Source: Thuidium tamariscinum | Taxonomy: Eukaryota > Streptophyta > Bryopsida > Hypnales > Thuidiaceae | Assembly: GCA_947034885.2 (NCBI GenBank) | Contig: OX344750.2 | Location: 39,542,821 to 39,606,820, forward strand | DNA: 64,000 nt | Reading direction: 5' to 3' | Shown here: positions 34,855-47,070 of the stretch, in pieces | Layout: every line of letters starts with the position of its first letter | Position numbering within the stretch: position 1 is the first letter of the stretch | Translations under genes and position numbers: made by a program | Notes under the pieces: model-generated | Databases searched by the model: none | What the model was told of the DNA's origin: nothing | Seen by the model: the letters and a program-made list of their open reading frames with translations, nothing else

Positions 34855-37574
34855 ATGATGGTAATGGAAGAGAGGGCTGCCTGGTCCAACTGCAACACCA
34901 AGTCGATTATGGGTCCGCTTCACAGCTTCGCCGAGGAAGCACGAGTGTTCCACAAAGCGCAAATTTTGGAAACGAGCAGCATCCTGTCCAAGACGACAAG
35001 TTCGTTTTTCCAGACGAAGCCCGGATTCTCCTCGGTGACCACGGTGACTGACGGCGACGGCGACGGCGAGCGCACCTCGTCCGACACCGGCACCCCATTC
35101 GCAGTTGCAGCAGCCGACACTGGGATCCCCTACCAAGCGCTTGTGGCCGACGAACGTTTGTGGCGCATGCACTCGGTGGAGAGCTGCAGCGGCTTCAGCC
35201 GCGACGAGGGGACGAGCTTGGAGGAGGGTGAGGACATGAAAGAGTCCCACGAAGAAGAGGATGTGGAGATGGTCAGTTTCCTGGGCCGAGATGGCGACAA
35301 CAGTAGTGTGCAGTCGAAGCTCTCTCCTCGCGGTCACTGGCGGCCTGCAGAGGACGATAAACTCCGGGAGCTAGTATCGCAGTATGGCCCGCAGAACTGG
35401 AACCTGATTGCGGAGAAACTGCAGGGTCGATCAGGTAATGTTCTTCCTAAGCACGCTCCGTAGTATTATATCGGGTTTTGGAATCGCATCCCCGTCCCAA
35501 ACAGATTATCAACCCCTTGGACCGGTCGACACAATAATTAGATATCCAAAGCTGAACAAATTGACACCTTCGAAGGAACTAATTGGTCCTGATTCAAGCT
35601 TCTACCTCGTAGATTTTACTAAGTGTTGTGAAGTTGCTGAGGTGGGAGCATCGTTGAGCCGATGCAGCTCAACCACGTTAACATCTAGCGTTAACATCTA
35701 GCGTCGGAACGCCGGATCTAAGTTGGAGCACCGGTTCCAAAGAAATCTAGACTTTCTAGATAACAATAAAGTTTCAGTGGCACCGTCTAGAACGCAAGCA
35801 GGGCACTTGGAAAACTGAATTAAGAAAGTCATTATCCTTAACCCATGTACTTGTGATTCAATCTCTTTTTTACATTCGGAGCCTGATGTAAGTTAGTGAT
35901 GTACTCAATTTGCGGCTTACGTTTTGATATGTTCCTGACCCAGAGACGGTCGCGGTGGTTTGTATGTCCAGGCAAAAGCTGCAGGCTACGTTGGTTCAAC
36001 CAGCTGGACCCTCGTATCAACCGGCGCCCCTTCACGGAGGAAGAGGAGGACCGGCTCCTCGCAGCGCACCGCTTCCACGGCAACAAGTGGGCCATGATCG
36101 CGCGTCTGTTTCCTGGTCGCACAGATAACGCCGTGAAGAATCACTGGCACGTCGTCATGGCGAGAAAGCTGCGGGAGAGGTCCCGCGCCTCCGGCCGTCG
36201 CAACAAGGCATCATCTCAGGCGAATCACCATCGCCGCAACAACAGCAACATCAGCAACAAGGCGACTAGAGCCAGCACTCGCAGTACTCGAGCTTGCAAT
36301 CATCCTTCTCCTGATTCTGCCCTCACGGCTTGGATAGAGAAGCAGCAGTCGGACGATCTAGCACGATCGCCACCCCTTGTGGCCAACACTACGAGCTCGA
36401 TGAGCGATGTGTCGAGCTTGTCGCCTCGGAACGAAAGGGTGAACCTCGCCAGCTGTGGGGCTTCGACGTCGACGCCGTTGGCGAAACCGGATTTAAGAAG
36501 TTCTGTTGTTGCAGGTGCCCCTTCAGCTCGTATTCTCAGACTTCGCATTCTCATTGCATTCTGGTTTTTATCTAGTCAATGCTAGAAGTCGGTTACTCCG
36601 AATATTAGTCCCTGCATTTCTGTCAATGCTTGTCAATGCTGGAAATCGGTTACCTAGTATGCAATTCCCAGTACCTTTGATCCAATTTCAAGCTAATGCC
36701 TGATCAAAGTTGAAGTCTGCTTCTAGATCGATGCCCTCTTGAGGTTACTAGTCCCCCGCCGGGATGGACTGCATAGGATTTCTAGGTGCAGTTTCTAAAT
36801 TCTCAGATTTAGAGTTACTGTCTGTTTCATGATGCACTACTAAGTTTACTAGCTGTATGCCCGGTAAACTAGGATCAGGCATCTGGGAATGCCGAGACAG
36901 AATGCTATCATTTGGATCCGATTTTTCAGTTTAATCACATGTTTCTCGCAAGTTTGGGTATTGTGATTTCCATTGAGATCATTATTTATTTTAGGCTTTT
37001 GTTGGTTTCTGATTGCACAGGTGGTAGCAGCAGGCCCGTGTACTTGCCGGGGTTGCCATCGAGTTCTGGGGAGATTTTCCACACCCATCTAGACAGCCAG
37101 ATCACCGCTGGTCTTCTAACTCGTGCGGCCGAAGCGCGAGCGGAGATGAGTGCCTCTCTCGACCTCCCAGACACTACCACCACTGCTTCCTTCGTGGGGC
37201 TCAAGACCACAGTGCAAGGAAGCCTGAGCTACGCAGGCGGTGCGACTCACTGGAGTTCCTCCCTTCCCAACCCTTTCATCAGCCGCAATGGGGACTCCAA
37301 CGGGGAGCTCAGCTACAGATATCAACATCAACGCAATCCCAGTACTCGAGTTTCGCCGGCTTTCAATATATCAAAGGAAGTCGGCAGCTGGGTGCCCATG
37401 GCCTTGACACCCGGCCGTGTTCAGCAGCGCTCGTGTAAGGACAGTAATGCGCTCTTTCTGGGACCTTCCACTTGGGCGACATCTGATAAAGGACTATCAG
37501 AGGAAGTTGCATCACCGCCGGGAAAGCCTGCACAAGTTACGTTCATTGATTTTCTAGGTGTGGGAGCGGCATGA
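34855..37574 (+). CDS. R2R3-MYB transcription factor, subgroup 21 (MYB52/54/105/117-like)
   Basis: This is a nuclear DNA-binding regulator read from three exons: 34855-35434, 35972-36514 and 37021-37574 (558 residues). Both introns are GT-AG and phase 1, and the frames join exactly. R2 (about residues 157-208) has RGHW, NW and LRW tryptophans; intron 1 splits the glycine of GRSG just before [14 protein letters not shown]3 (about 209-260) runs from RINRRPF through HGNKW to [11 protein letters not shown] without an intron. The protein ends [12 protein letters not shown], the subgroup-21 C-terminal signature, so the last exon is secure. An acidic stretch lies at about residues 116-150, and a basic, Asn/Ser-rich stretch follows R3. 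I chose the ATG at 34855 (MMVMEE) because the frame upstream of it holds no earlier ATG. Subgroup-21 genes act in organ boundaries, meristems and cell-wall or seed programmes in Arabidopsis; the role here is inferred. No neighbouring gene is visible. Confidence 0.93.
35435..35971 (+). other. MYB intron 1
   Basis: 537-nt intron, donor CAG|GTAATG and acceptor TGTCCAG|GC. It interrupts the split glycine codon of GRSG in R2, an intron position widely kept in plant R2R3-MYB genes. It contains a 14-bp direct repeat (about 35675-35704) with core GTTAACATCTAGC. No transposon was recognised inside it. Confidence 0.9.
36515..37020 (+). other. MYB intron 2
   Basis: 506-nt intron, donor GCAG|GTGCCC and acceptor TGCACAG|GTGG. 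Phase 1 on both sides restores a glycine codon (GGT) followed by [10 protein letters not shown] in exon 3. The intron is AT-richer than the exons and holds short imperfect direct repeats near 36577-36655 (AGTCAATGCT / GTCAATGCTGG). It lies about 115 residues after R3, not within the DNA-binding domain. The exact donor is supported by frame continuity, not by a transcript. Confidence 0.8.
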
Positions 37575-40500
37575 ACAATCAAAGCTCTGCGAATGAACTT
37601 GTCTACCCCTTTTTTGAGTGAGCTTATGATGAAACACGAGTTGCAACACTCATGTGAGAGTTCCCGGCGCTCATTTCTGATCTTCAATCCGTCGATCACC
37701 AAGGTAGGAGTGTACTACTTGATGGGGACACTTCTGGAGGTTTGATCCAAGGGTGCGGCGGATCGTGTATTCCGTAACTAATGAAGTGACTAGAAAGGAG
37801 AAATCGAGGAGAAATCTCTTGCAACGGATTTTAAACGACAGTTTTGAACAAGTTTCAGTGGACACTCTCAACAACGTAATCCCAGGCTTTTATGGAATCT
37901 AACATGCGTGCTCCAGCTACGACCTTAGGAGGCGACTCCTTTTTGCAGTGTATGCATACTTCCATTTATTTATAGAACATCGTGTGTGTTTTGTCTACAG
38001 TTCACGTATATATTAAATAGGTCTAGCGAGCTGGGTTGTCGATCACCTGGGACTTAATGTCCTGGTTGAACTGGCGACCTTCTAGCTCTTCGAACGGGCT
38101 TTTGACAGAGTGACCACTTTTGTAAAGATCGATACGCCCTCCTTGTACATTGGATGCTGATAGCATTTCATGGAACCTGAGATTTCTGATCGGAAATTGT
38201 GACTAAGAGAGAGAAAAAAATCCCTTGATTCTTGCTGCACTACGCACCGACGTTGACAATAATCCAAGATAGAGTGTGGGTGAAGAGACTAGACGTCGAT
38301 GGGTTTGAACTAATATGTGAACGGCCCTGTCTCTGTATGAGTTATTGAGGCAATAAAAAATGACTCTCGAGTCTTGAAGGTTGCTATCATACTCCAGTTT
38401 CATACTCTCAGTGACTTCTTATGATTGTATAGTCTGGCTTTTTGTACTGGCCGAAATCAGGTTATGTTATTTGTCGTGCAAGGACCATGCTTGATTTCTT
38501 GACTTACTACTTGCTAAACTTGGTTAATGGCTAAACCGAACCAAGAATTAGGACTAAGGTGAAGGTAACAGTTTGTAGTAATCCGTACTACTCTCACTGA
38601 GGTGAATAACCTGCATGCTCGTGCTTACTATTCCGCAACAGCACAGTAGCACACTAGCTGGAGTTAGAGATTGTGCTGAGAAAATGATTTTGATAGAAGC
38701 ATGATTCGAAATATACCATGAAAAATGTTTGGCGTCCTTGTGCACCAACTGTTTTGTCAGCTCAACTAGAATTTCGACTTATACTATGTGAATATGTGAT
38801 CGAAGTCCTACTGATGTCAACGCTCTCGTTTATTTAGCAATAGTTATATCTTTAAATTGATTCGTTTCGCAGGGGATCTAGCACAGTGAGTGTAGGACTG
38901 GAACTCACTTACACGAGCCAGTGAGCAAGATCCTTGCAAATAACGTTGTTTATCTGGACACGATTATCTCCGAGTATGAATATCGATGCTCATAGTTTCT
39001 GATGCCGTTCACTGTTGCTAATATTGTATTCGAAACAATAAACTATGGATGTCAAACAAATGAATTGATTCGAGACTAGATCTTCTGGAATTGCAATATA
39101 TACGTGGTGGCGTTTGGCTAGAATTCAAGAACTAGGTTGAGCAAGATGATGGACACTGTATAACCCCATAGGATTGTCGAGTAGCTAGAGGCCGGTCCCG
39201 GCCTAGCCTGCAGATTGTGAGGTCGTCGCCACTGGCGCGCGCTTCCTTCGTAAAACGATTGTATTCTCTGAGGTTACTACTCCGTATTAAAGTCACATTC
39301 TCAAAGTCCTCTGGACCTGCCTATCTCGGTTTAATTTTTGAAATTCCTGCGGAAATCATAAAGTCGCGCATATATGTATCTTCTTCCGCAGGAGGTTGAT
39401 TCCCTTTCAGAAAATCTGAACTTGATCGATCTTTGTGGCGTTCAGGTTATGTGCAGACAGTAAGAAGCTCATGACCATAAATTTGCCATCATTGAATCAT
39501 CAAATGTTAGTTCCAGGTCCAGGCATGTGTAAGAGTACAGTTACAGATTATGAGTCCTGAGTCACTCGTCATTAAGTTACATGAGCTCAAGGGGTACACC
39601 CCAAGGCCGGAGTCAGTGCAGTGCAAGGTAGACTTCTCCGTCTTATTAAGATGAATCTACTGCCAGGTCGGGATGAATCATTGTGGTTAAAAGCATCTGG
39701 GACTCTTCAGTCGTAACAGCATGGACAGATGATTTAATTACTGTTTGCCACATACCAACTGCCTTTGTCCAGTCTTGGAAACCAATAAGCGGGTACAGCG
39801 CGTAATGATCAAGCACGAGAATGATTAACCGGATAAACATCAGTGAAAGGACAAACTAACGCTATGTGTATGGAAAACTTGTCCGATTTAATCCAAATCG
39901 TGCACACCAGTGACACCACTATATGACAGTCGTGCAACTCCAGATGAAATCTACAGAATTTTCTGGTCAACCTTTTTACAGTCAGGAAGGTTTAAAGCCG
40001 AAGCAGATTCAGCATGTACAGTGCCATTGGGCCAGGTGAGTCAGGGATAATATGATTGTGTTCTGGCGTCTCCAAACTGTCCAAAGTCCACCTTGTATAT
40101 ATAATTATCCGGGTCTTGTAGTGGGAATGGGAAAGTAATCCAGTGTGTCTACGAATACCAGTACGATTGTAGATCTTTTTTTCGTAACGGTGTTTTGGCA
40201 TGTAGGTTCATCCGGCATCCCGGGTTCCTTTTTGTACTTAGAAATTTCATATGATATACGTACGTTCAGAAAGTGTGCTCACTGGCTCAGAACAGATGTC
40301 AAAAGTCTCAACACTGTGAGAATCGCCACCAGTTAAAAGGTTTGGCTTGCGTCAGTTACACACGTTAAATTGATTGTCAGCTGGCGTCCGGACTGAAATG
40401 TACATGGTGGGTACTGACTCCAGCTAAAATTGTAATGGTACTTGGGACGGGGAATTTTCTTATTTCACATTTTTTATCATTTACGGAGTATATTTTTAAT

Positions 40501-43500
40501 AAACTACAATATGGTACAAAGCAGAGGCAAACGTCATTGCAAGTGGACCTTCAAAGTTTTGAAAAAAGCTACAATTCGTGCCCACTTTAGAATAAGTATG
40601 GGACCTTTTCTGACACGATTATGAGGCAATTAAGCTCCACTCGTACGGGTGCACCAGAAACATTTCTTCTGTGCGAGACTTGATTCATATATCTTAAGCC
40701 TTAAGTTATTGATGCAGTATGTTGAAAGTCAAGACAAAGATTTTTTTTCAAGCTCTGACGGAGTGACGGCTGACACTTGAGAGTCAGTTACATATCGTGG
40801 TTTAGTGATAATAAAAGAATTCTGAGCAATTTTTGCAAACTTTACCCGCCAGCCAAGCGAGCCAACGTGCCTGGAGTCTGTTACGTTGGACGCAGTGACA
40901 TTTGGGCATGGGTGGCAAGCCAGTTCTTTCAACTATTGCAAGTCTACAGTTCTTCACCTTGGAATTCAAAAATTAAGCTGGGAGTACAATGGACAATGAC
41001 CGACCCTTGCCTCGATCCATACAAAATTTAGATTAATTAATTACAATGTTCATTTTCTCCCACAACATCGGTTACAATACAAATCGGGCCCAGTTTAACT
41101 TAATATGGGAGCACCCCAAACCGTCAACATAAGCAATTTTGCATAGTTGGAGGCATCTTTTCCTAAATATAATATTACTGTAGTATTAGCAAGTGAAAAC
41201 CATGAATATTAAAAAAAAAATCAGATTTTTTGGATGTGATTGTAATTTTTATAATCTTTCAAAGTATTGGCTACCTAAACTACTCAAACTATCACATAGG
41301 TACACCCAAATTAGAACTTTGCAAAAATCAGTTGTCAACGAAATCAATTATAAATAAGAGTCCTTCAAATGTGTCAATGAATCAATGTTAAATATTTGAC
41401 GGACACATTTGCCAAAGTCTAGGGACATAATTGGGTGAATTTAGGGACAAAGAATAGGAACATGTTTGAGAATCATGGGTATTTTTACAATTCTACCTTA
41501 TAACAAGACAAGGCCCAAACCAAATTTTCCTAGGTTTGATTTGTTTAAAGTCAAGAAGTCCTTGGAAAATGGATTTATACGATGAAATGACAGATAATTG
41601 ATCTTCAAAAAGGCCCAATGATGCGGTGTACACATTTACCTAGGTGAGATAAAAGTCCTTGAATTTGGAGCCTTGGAATTATAATCAAATTCAATTCTTA
41701 GAGGTGGGTGAGTGGGTCTGACTTTAAATTAGGAGGTCGGAGTTCCTTATTAAAAAAAAGTAAATGTAAAACATGCAAATTTTCAAATATTTTTTGCAAT
41801 TTTGTCCAAATTTACGAATCCTATTTAAAAAATTTATTAAAAAGTTTGGTGGTTCATTTCAATCTCCCTTGTTGGTTTACGCCAATCCAAAGGTCATTAC
41901 CTTTGAAAAGGGGACTTCTAATAGCAAACAATGAGATTTGAAGAGGGAGACTTCTCAATATTCTGGCCCCAGTTTTTTGTTGTAAACCTGGGCTCATTAT
42001 CGAACAGGCAGGATATCGTGTAAGTGTGTAACGCAAGCACAATGTGGAGAGATTCCGATGGAGGAAAGCTTGGTTAAGTGTATACCAGCATGTATTTGGA
42101 AAGTACATACGTGATCTGTAACTCAAACAATGTGGTACTCCTTACTATGTTTAGTTCATAATGTCCATTTATTTTTATTCTGATTGATTCCCATGCTTTC
42201 TGTTTTTTCCTATTTTACGCAAACCATGTCGAGTAGATCACGTTCCTCATCAACGTACGTATGCTTGCTTTAGCTTCCTTAGTATGCTCATCGACTATTA
42301 CAAATAGAACACTCATGCACTATAATCAAAAGGCAGCGTATCTGTACAATATATAGTATACTCAAACTCCACCACACGTACTGTCCTCCATTCCCGTATC
42401 CAGATTCGGCATTTGCTAGAACCAGCGATCGACAAATCCCGACAGACCAGTACTGCAGTAACGTAACATTTAAATCCATTCCTGAAATCCCTGAACTTCG
42501 TGGACACCGAAGTGGCAAGCCATGCACAAGCTTCTCACTGTTGCACTCTTCTGGGTTGGGACGCTCCATTGAATCTCTCAAAACTCGACTTGATAAATCC
42601 AAAAAGTCTAGAGACCCCATTCCGTAGATCGAGCAACTATGCAATTGTAGAGCTCAGCTAAGAACCCGATATCTAGGCTTGCAATACATATGAACAAGAA
42701 AAGAATCGCGACTCTAGATGTAGCTAGGTTCTGAAATGAAATGAAGATGAGGTCTCGATTGTGATGCCGTAGTAAGATAGGGTTTGCAATTAGGTCAACC
42801 TTAGAAGGAGCTAGTGAGCACGGCATAGATTCCAAAATTCCATCGTGGTTGCATTATAAAATTGGCTCTACGACTTCTCTGGTAGTGCTTGCTCGTCTAC
42901 AACTCTACATTGAGTTGTAAATAAAGATCGTGGAATACAGACCGGCCATTGAATAAAGACCATTCAAAATCAGGTGAATCAGGCCACCAGGGAATCCAAC
43001 GAGGGTTCGTGAAGTTCCTCGATTCCTGATCGAGTTGCTTATTAATTTGCACGCTAACATTCGCAAGGAATAGCCCCACATATACTTTGATGCCTTGACC
43101 TGTTTTACGGAGCGATGTAGTCGAAGCTTGCTCGCCACATAACTTACACACAGCCAGATGATTCGTAATGTTCTCTATCTATCTTTGCCAGGGTTCCAGG
43201 CTGGGGTTGATGCCTTGAATGCGGTGGGGATAGGCTAGCTACGGCCTCACGACCCAGTCAACAATTCCTCGTGCTTGCGTGCCTTCGCCGGAGCCGTTTC
43301 TGCACTAGGATCATCGGACCGTTATGTCCTGATCCTGGGACCGGGAGTACTACGAGCTACTGTACTGGTATACTTGATTTCGTCAGGAAGAATAAGAAAG
43401 AAGGAAAAGGAAAAGGAAAAAGAAAGAAAGAAGGATCTCATGATGAAAAAAGAAACAAGACAATGGGGTCTGCCAAACTTGTACGTTGTTCAAACCCTGA

Positions 43501-43640
43501 AACGATGGACCTATAACCACTGGTTTCAAGCCCCTTTGTCCATCAATCAGTTTGCTGCCATTTCCGGACTAGATATGTACGAAAAATTTTATATTTATTT
43601 TTCGGAGGTGACGTTACATGTCATCTGTACTTCCCTAAAA
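37575..43640. other. Unique-looking intergenic DNA downstream of the MYB gene
   Basis: About 6 kb of moderate-GC DNA with few repeat families seen elsewhere in the window. It should start with the MYB 3' UTR; the first AATAAA I see is at 38352-38357. Short frames occur (for example 118 aa on the minus strand at 42288-42644 and 123 aa at 43275-43646) but none shows a known domain. A purine-rich GGAAAA/GAAAGA tract lies at about 43388-43434. One MITE copy at 41107-41495 is listed separately. Confidence 0.5.
41107..41495 (-). mobile_element. MITE family with AAACACCCA termini, copy 3
   Basis: Aligns inverted with 3857-4222 and 16642-17031 (GTGAAAACCATGAATATTAA, ACACATTTGCCAAAGTCTAG). The far end has GGGTATTTTTAC. 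It is the only clear repeat copy in the MYB-side unique region. Confidence 0.65.
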
Positions 43641-44814
43641 ATTTAGATTTTTTTGAGTAAAATTGATTTTTCTAAGAATTTTTGAAAAAAAAGGGAAGAA
43701 AAAACATAGTAAATAGAAAATTATCTCAAAAATTCTGAAAATTCCACCATGTGTGTACATTACACTGGCAAACATCATGGTGTAAACTGAATTTCCGTGT
43801 CTTTCTATAATTACAATGTAGAAGACATTGAAAATACATCCAAAGTTCAAATTGCAATAAAATATTCAAAATTATGAGTTTTTTCAAAATTGCAATTGGA
43901 GAAGAAACTAGAAAAGATGATCATGATTTTGTTAGTTGGGCTCAAACTCAAAAAATATTATTTTTGTGAAGAAATTCCAGATTTAGAGCAAGGAGCAACA
44001 ACTTCCCTAAATACATTGATAATAGCATAATTTGTGATTGATTTTTTTTTTCTAACTTCTCATTCAGATAAAGGCAAATACAAACTCAATTAGGTACTCT
44101 TCATAACCTTCTATGAAAAGTCAACAAGTAAAATATGGATGAAAAATTGCTTTCAATCTTTGTATAGACTAACTTCTTGTCATCCAACTGTCACAAATTG
44201 GCATTGCCAACATTTTTAAATTAACAAGTTGTATATGAATCACTTTTCACAAGGCCTTGGGTCGAGGTAACTTTCATGGACCTTTTTCAAAGAAGCTTGG
44301 AGGAGGCTTAGGAAAGTGAAGAAAATTCAATGACTAGTTTATAAATTGTATCGTGGATATTTTCTAAGGAGTAGTAATTTGGTACTCCGTATGAAAGATG
44401 CTAGGAAATTTGATTTTTAATCGTGGATTGGAAAGATTGGGGATTAGTCCTAAGAGCTAAAGTATTGAAGGAAAAGAAGGGAGGGGGGGTACTAATACGT
44501 TATGTGATATTATAGCCAACTTATATATGGAGTTAGGGGCCGATGGATGTCATTGATTATGAATGAGATGGGAGTTTAGTTCTTTTAAAGTACCGATCTT
44601 ATTAATCATTTGTAAAGTTCACCAATTCTAAATTCCACATTTAAACCAACATTTAGCTCCTTTACAAAATCATTCATCCAAAATCTCACTTCAGGGTAAG
44701 AATGTTTATTGTCCTAGGACTAACATGATGACAAATGAGGATTAATATGCTTCGAATTATTTAAAAAGTAAATACTTCCTACATTATCCTAGACGATGGA
44801 AGCATGGTTGTATA

Positions 44815-45410
44815 GGGTGATTGCAAGAAACACCTACCAGTTTTGTTGAGTTTCAATTTTGAAATGTTATAACTTTTAAACTATGAACTAAATACCAAAA
44901 ATAAAAATAAAAACTATTTCTAAATATCTTGTTTGCAATTGTATCCCTTTTTTTTTAAAATAAAATTTAAATCATTTTGTATTTAAAAGTCAATTTTGTT
45001 AATTTGTCACACTTTGACATTTAGGGTTTCTTTATACCATTGAACAATTTATATTAATTTTTTAAAATTTGAGCTGAAATTTTTGTGTTATATTTTTCAA
45101 GAAGGCACACGTGATCCTACCAAAGGAAATCCAAAAATACATTAATTATTTTATACCCTCCATGTTTGTACAAATAGGCCTCCTTTGTGCATGCACTTCT
45201 AAACATTGGAGATGGTTTTGAACTCATTTTTTGGGTCTAATCTCATCACTGATAAGTCTTCCTCAATGGCCAATTTTTAGTCTTATTGAAAATGATTTTT
45301 TCTATTTTCTATAAATTAAAACGTGAACGTATGTATTTTCTTGGCCATATTCTTGACTAGAATTCTGGCCATGAAAATACATACTTCCACATTTTAATCG
45401 GCCAAGAAAA
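44815..45410 (+). mobile_element. Truncated GGGTGATTGC-family element
   Basis: Begins GGGTGATTGCAAGAAACACC and aligns with 11669-12130. It includes a foldback of ATGTATTTTCTTGGCCAT with a partner near 45372-45396. No right terminus was found before the Helitron at 45491. Confidence 0.7.
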
Positions 45411-45490
45411 ACATTGACAACCCCACTCCAACCTCCCATTGTTTGTGAGGTATTTTCTTGTGGTGTTCTCTCTCTTGACTCCTGAGGGTA

Positions 45491-45710
45491 TCCCCCTATG
45501 AAGATACGCTGTTTGTTTGTTTGTTACGTTGAGATCTCCCGGACCGTGAGTCCCTGGGTGTGCGTTTGGTACCGTCGGAAAGCCCTCGGCAAGGAGGGGT
45601 GCACGGGCTTTGATTCATGGTGTTCCAACCTACGGCATGAAAGTTATTGAATTTTGAAGTTTCTATACATTAACAAAATTAGACCGTGGCAACGGCACAG
45701 GCCACCCTAG
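45491..45710 (+). mobile_element. Non-autonomous Helitron, complete single-unit copy
   Basis: Starts TCCCCCTATGAAGATACGC after an A and ends GTGGCAACGGCACAG-GCCACCCTAG before a T. No target duplication. It matches the minus-strand element at 1442-1835 but has only one copy of the 147-bp core. The GTGGC/GCCAC hairpin next to CTAG is the Helitron 3' terminus. Confidence 0.92.
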
Positions 45711-46870
45711 TTTGTATGATGTCTCGGAGACATTCTTTTGCCGATCACTAGGGGTTCCGTATCTCATCACTTTGGGTGTTGTTTCTGAACCTTTGTGCAA
45801 CCGTTTGGGACTCCAAAGTCTCAGACCTGTGTGACAGTCCCTTTCCTTTCCTGTCTGAAAAGTGTCAAAACCAACCCCTGGCTGGCTGGCTGGCTATTTG
45901 GGGGAATCTAGCTCGCTCTGGCATTGTGTTTTCAGTTTGTGGTACCATGCATTTCTACATTGGAATCATCAATCTTGCTTTTCGTGTTTCCCCAGAAAAA
46001 GACTCCCAAGCAATCAACGCCTTCCTTCTTCCCTCCTCTGCCTCTGGCTCTGGCTCGCGCTCTCTCTCTCTCTCTCTCTCCTGCCTGGGTCCCAGGGTGT
46101 AGCAGCTGCTGCCCACAACGATCGGCTCCCATCCCCAAACCGAGAGCACCGCTCCGTCATCAGAGGGATGGAGGAAAAGGCACATTCTCCACCCACGTGA
46201 ACCCACTTGTTGGTTCCTGTCCATTGCGCTCCTCAGAACCGATGATCGGCGCAACCTAATAATAAATGGAAGTTGAAGTTGTTGATTTGAATCCATCCCA
46301 GGTTTCGACACAGGCAACTGAAGCCTTCCAGTTCCATCTATTTACAGATAAGTTAGTACGGCCATTTCATGGTCCGATCCGTTCGCTGCCGGGAGGGCCG
46401 GGAGGGGAAGGCAAATATCTGCCTCGGATAATGGGTCGTCGCAGCAGTCCCGCACTCCCGCTCGGTGCCTCGGTCCCTCCCTCGTAGTGACTCCCGTTCC
46501 TTCCCTGCCTGCCTGTCCGTTCAGAGAATCATCAATGCTGCTTCCATTGCCGTTCCTAGATTCTTGAGCTCCGTCAGGCACATGCTGGGGGATCGTCGAG
46601 CTTTCCCTGAATAGAAGCCTCGCCCTTCCTCCCAGACGGGCAATGATTTGGGACCGGAGGACGGAGGTACACTGGACGACGTTAACTTACTAGTAAGTCA
46701 CTACTGTTCTCCAAGGGCATTGGTGAATGGGGGAAAACAATTAAACAACAGGCTCCTGGACTTGGACCTGCATGCAACAGCATTCCTTTAATGAAAAAAA
46801 AATCAGGGGGTCAAAACTCAATTCAGCAACTGCTCCGTTTCCGTATTTGTTTTAAGAAAAACTAAAAAAA
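45711..46870. other. GC-rich island, no gene recognised
   Basis: Unique-looking DNA with a (TC)n tract at about 46059-46080 and GGCT repeats near 45881-45894. Several frames of 100-120 aa overlap in three frames and on both strands without a domain, typical of open but non-coding sequence. Confidence 0.35.
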
Positions 46871-47070
46871 ACTGCACACCTGATTATATTAGGAGTTTGT
46901 CAGTATTCATCTTTATCACATATTCTCTCACATTTGGTTGCAAGCTACGAAGTGAGGTAATCAACACTTGAACAGCAGGCGAAGTCCTTCCAGCCCTAGG
47001 ACCCACTTCAACAGTGAATGTGACTAGGGCTGTTGGTGTAAAAAAAAGGAATCGATAAAAATAGTGAATA

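Noticed and set aside
34700-34930. A MIR156 precursor on the minus strand at the miR156-like site
   Set aside because: The minus strand reads TGACAGAAGAGAGAGAGC, but no partner of adequate complementarity lies at the expected distance. The weak purine-rich match near 34865 pairs poorly. A target site on the + strand is the better reading.
34837-35337. 166-residue minus-strand frame over MYB exon 1
   Set aside because: Antisense shadow of a GC-rich coding exon.
42288-42644. 118-residue minus-strand frame as a second gene
   Set aside because: No domain, no plausible start context or splice structure, and region composition is like the surrounding intergenic DNA.
45862-46317. Overlapping frames of 100-120 residues around 46 kb
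   Set aside because: Frames are open in several registers at once because of TC and GC-rich repeats; sequences are low-complexity Ser/Leu or Arg/Glu runs.
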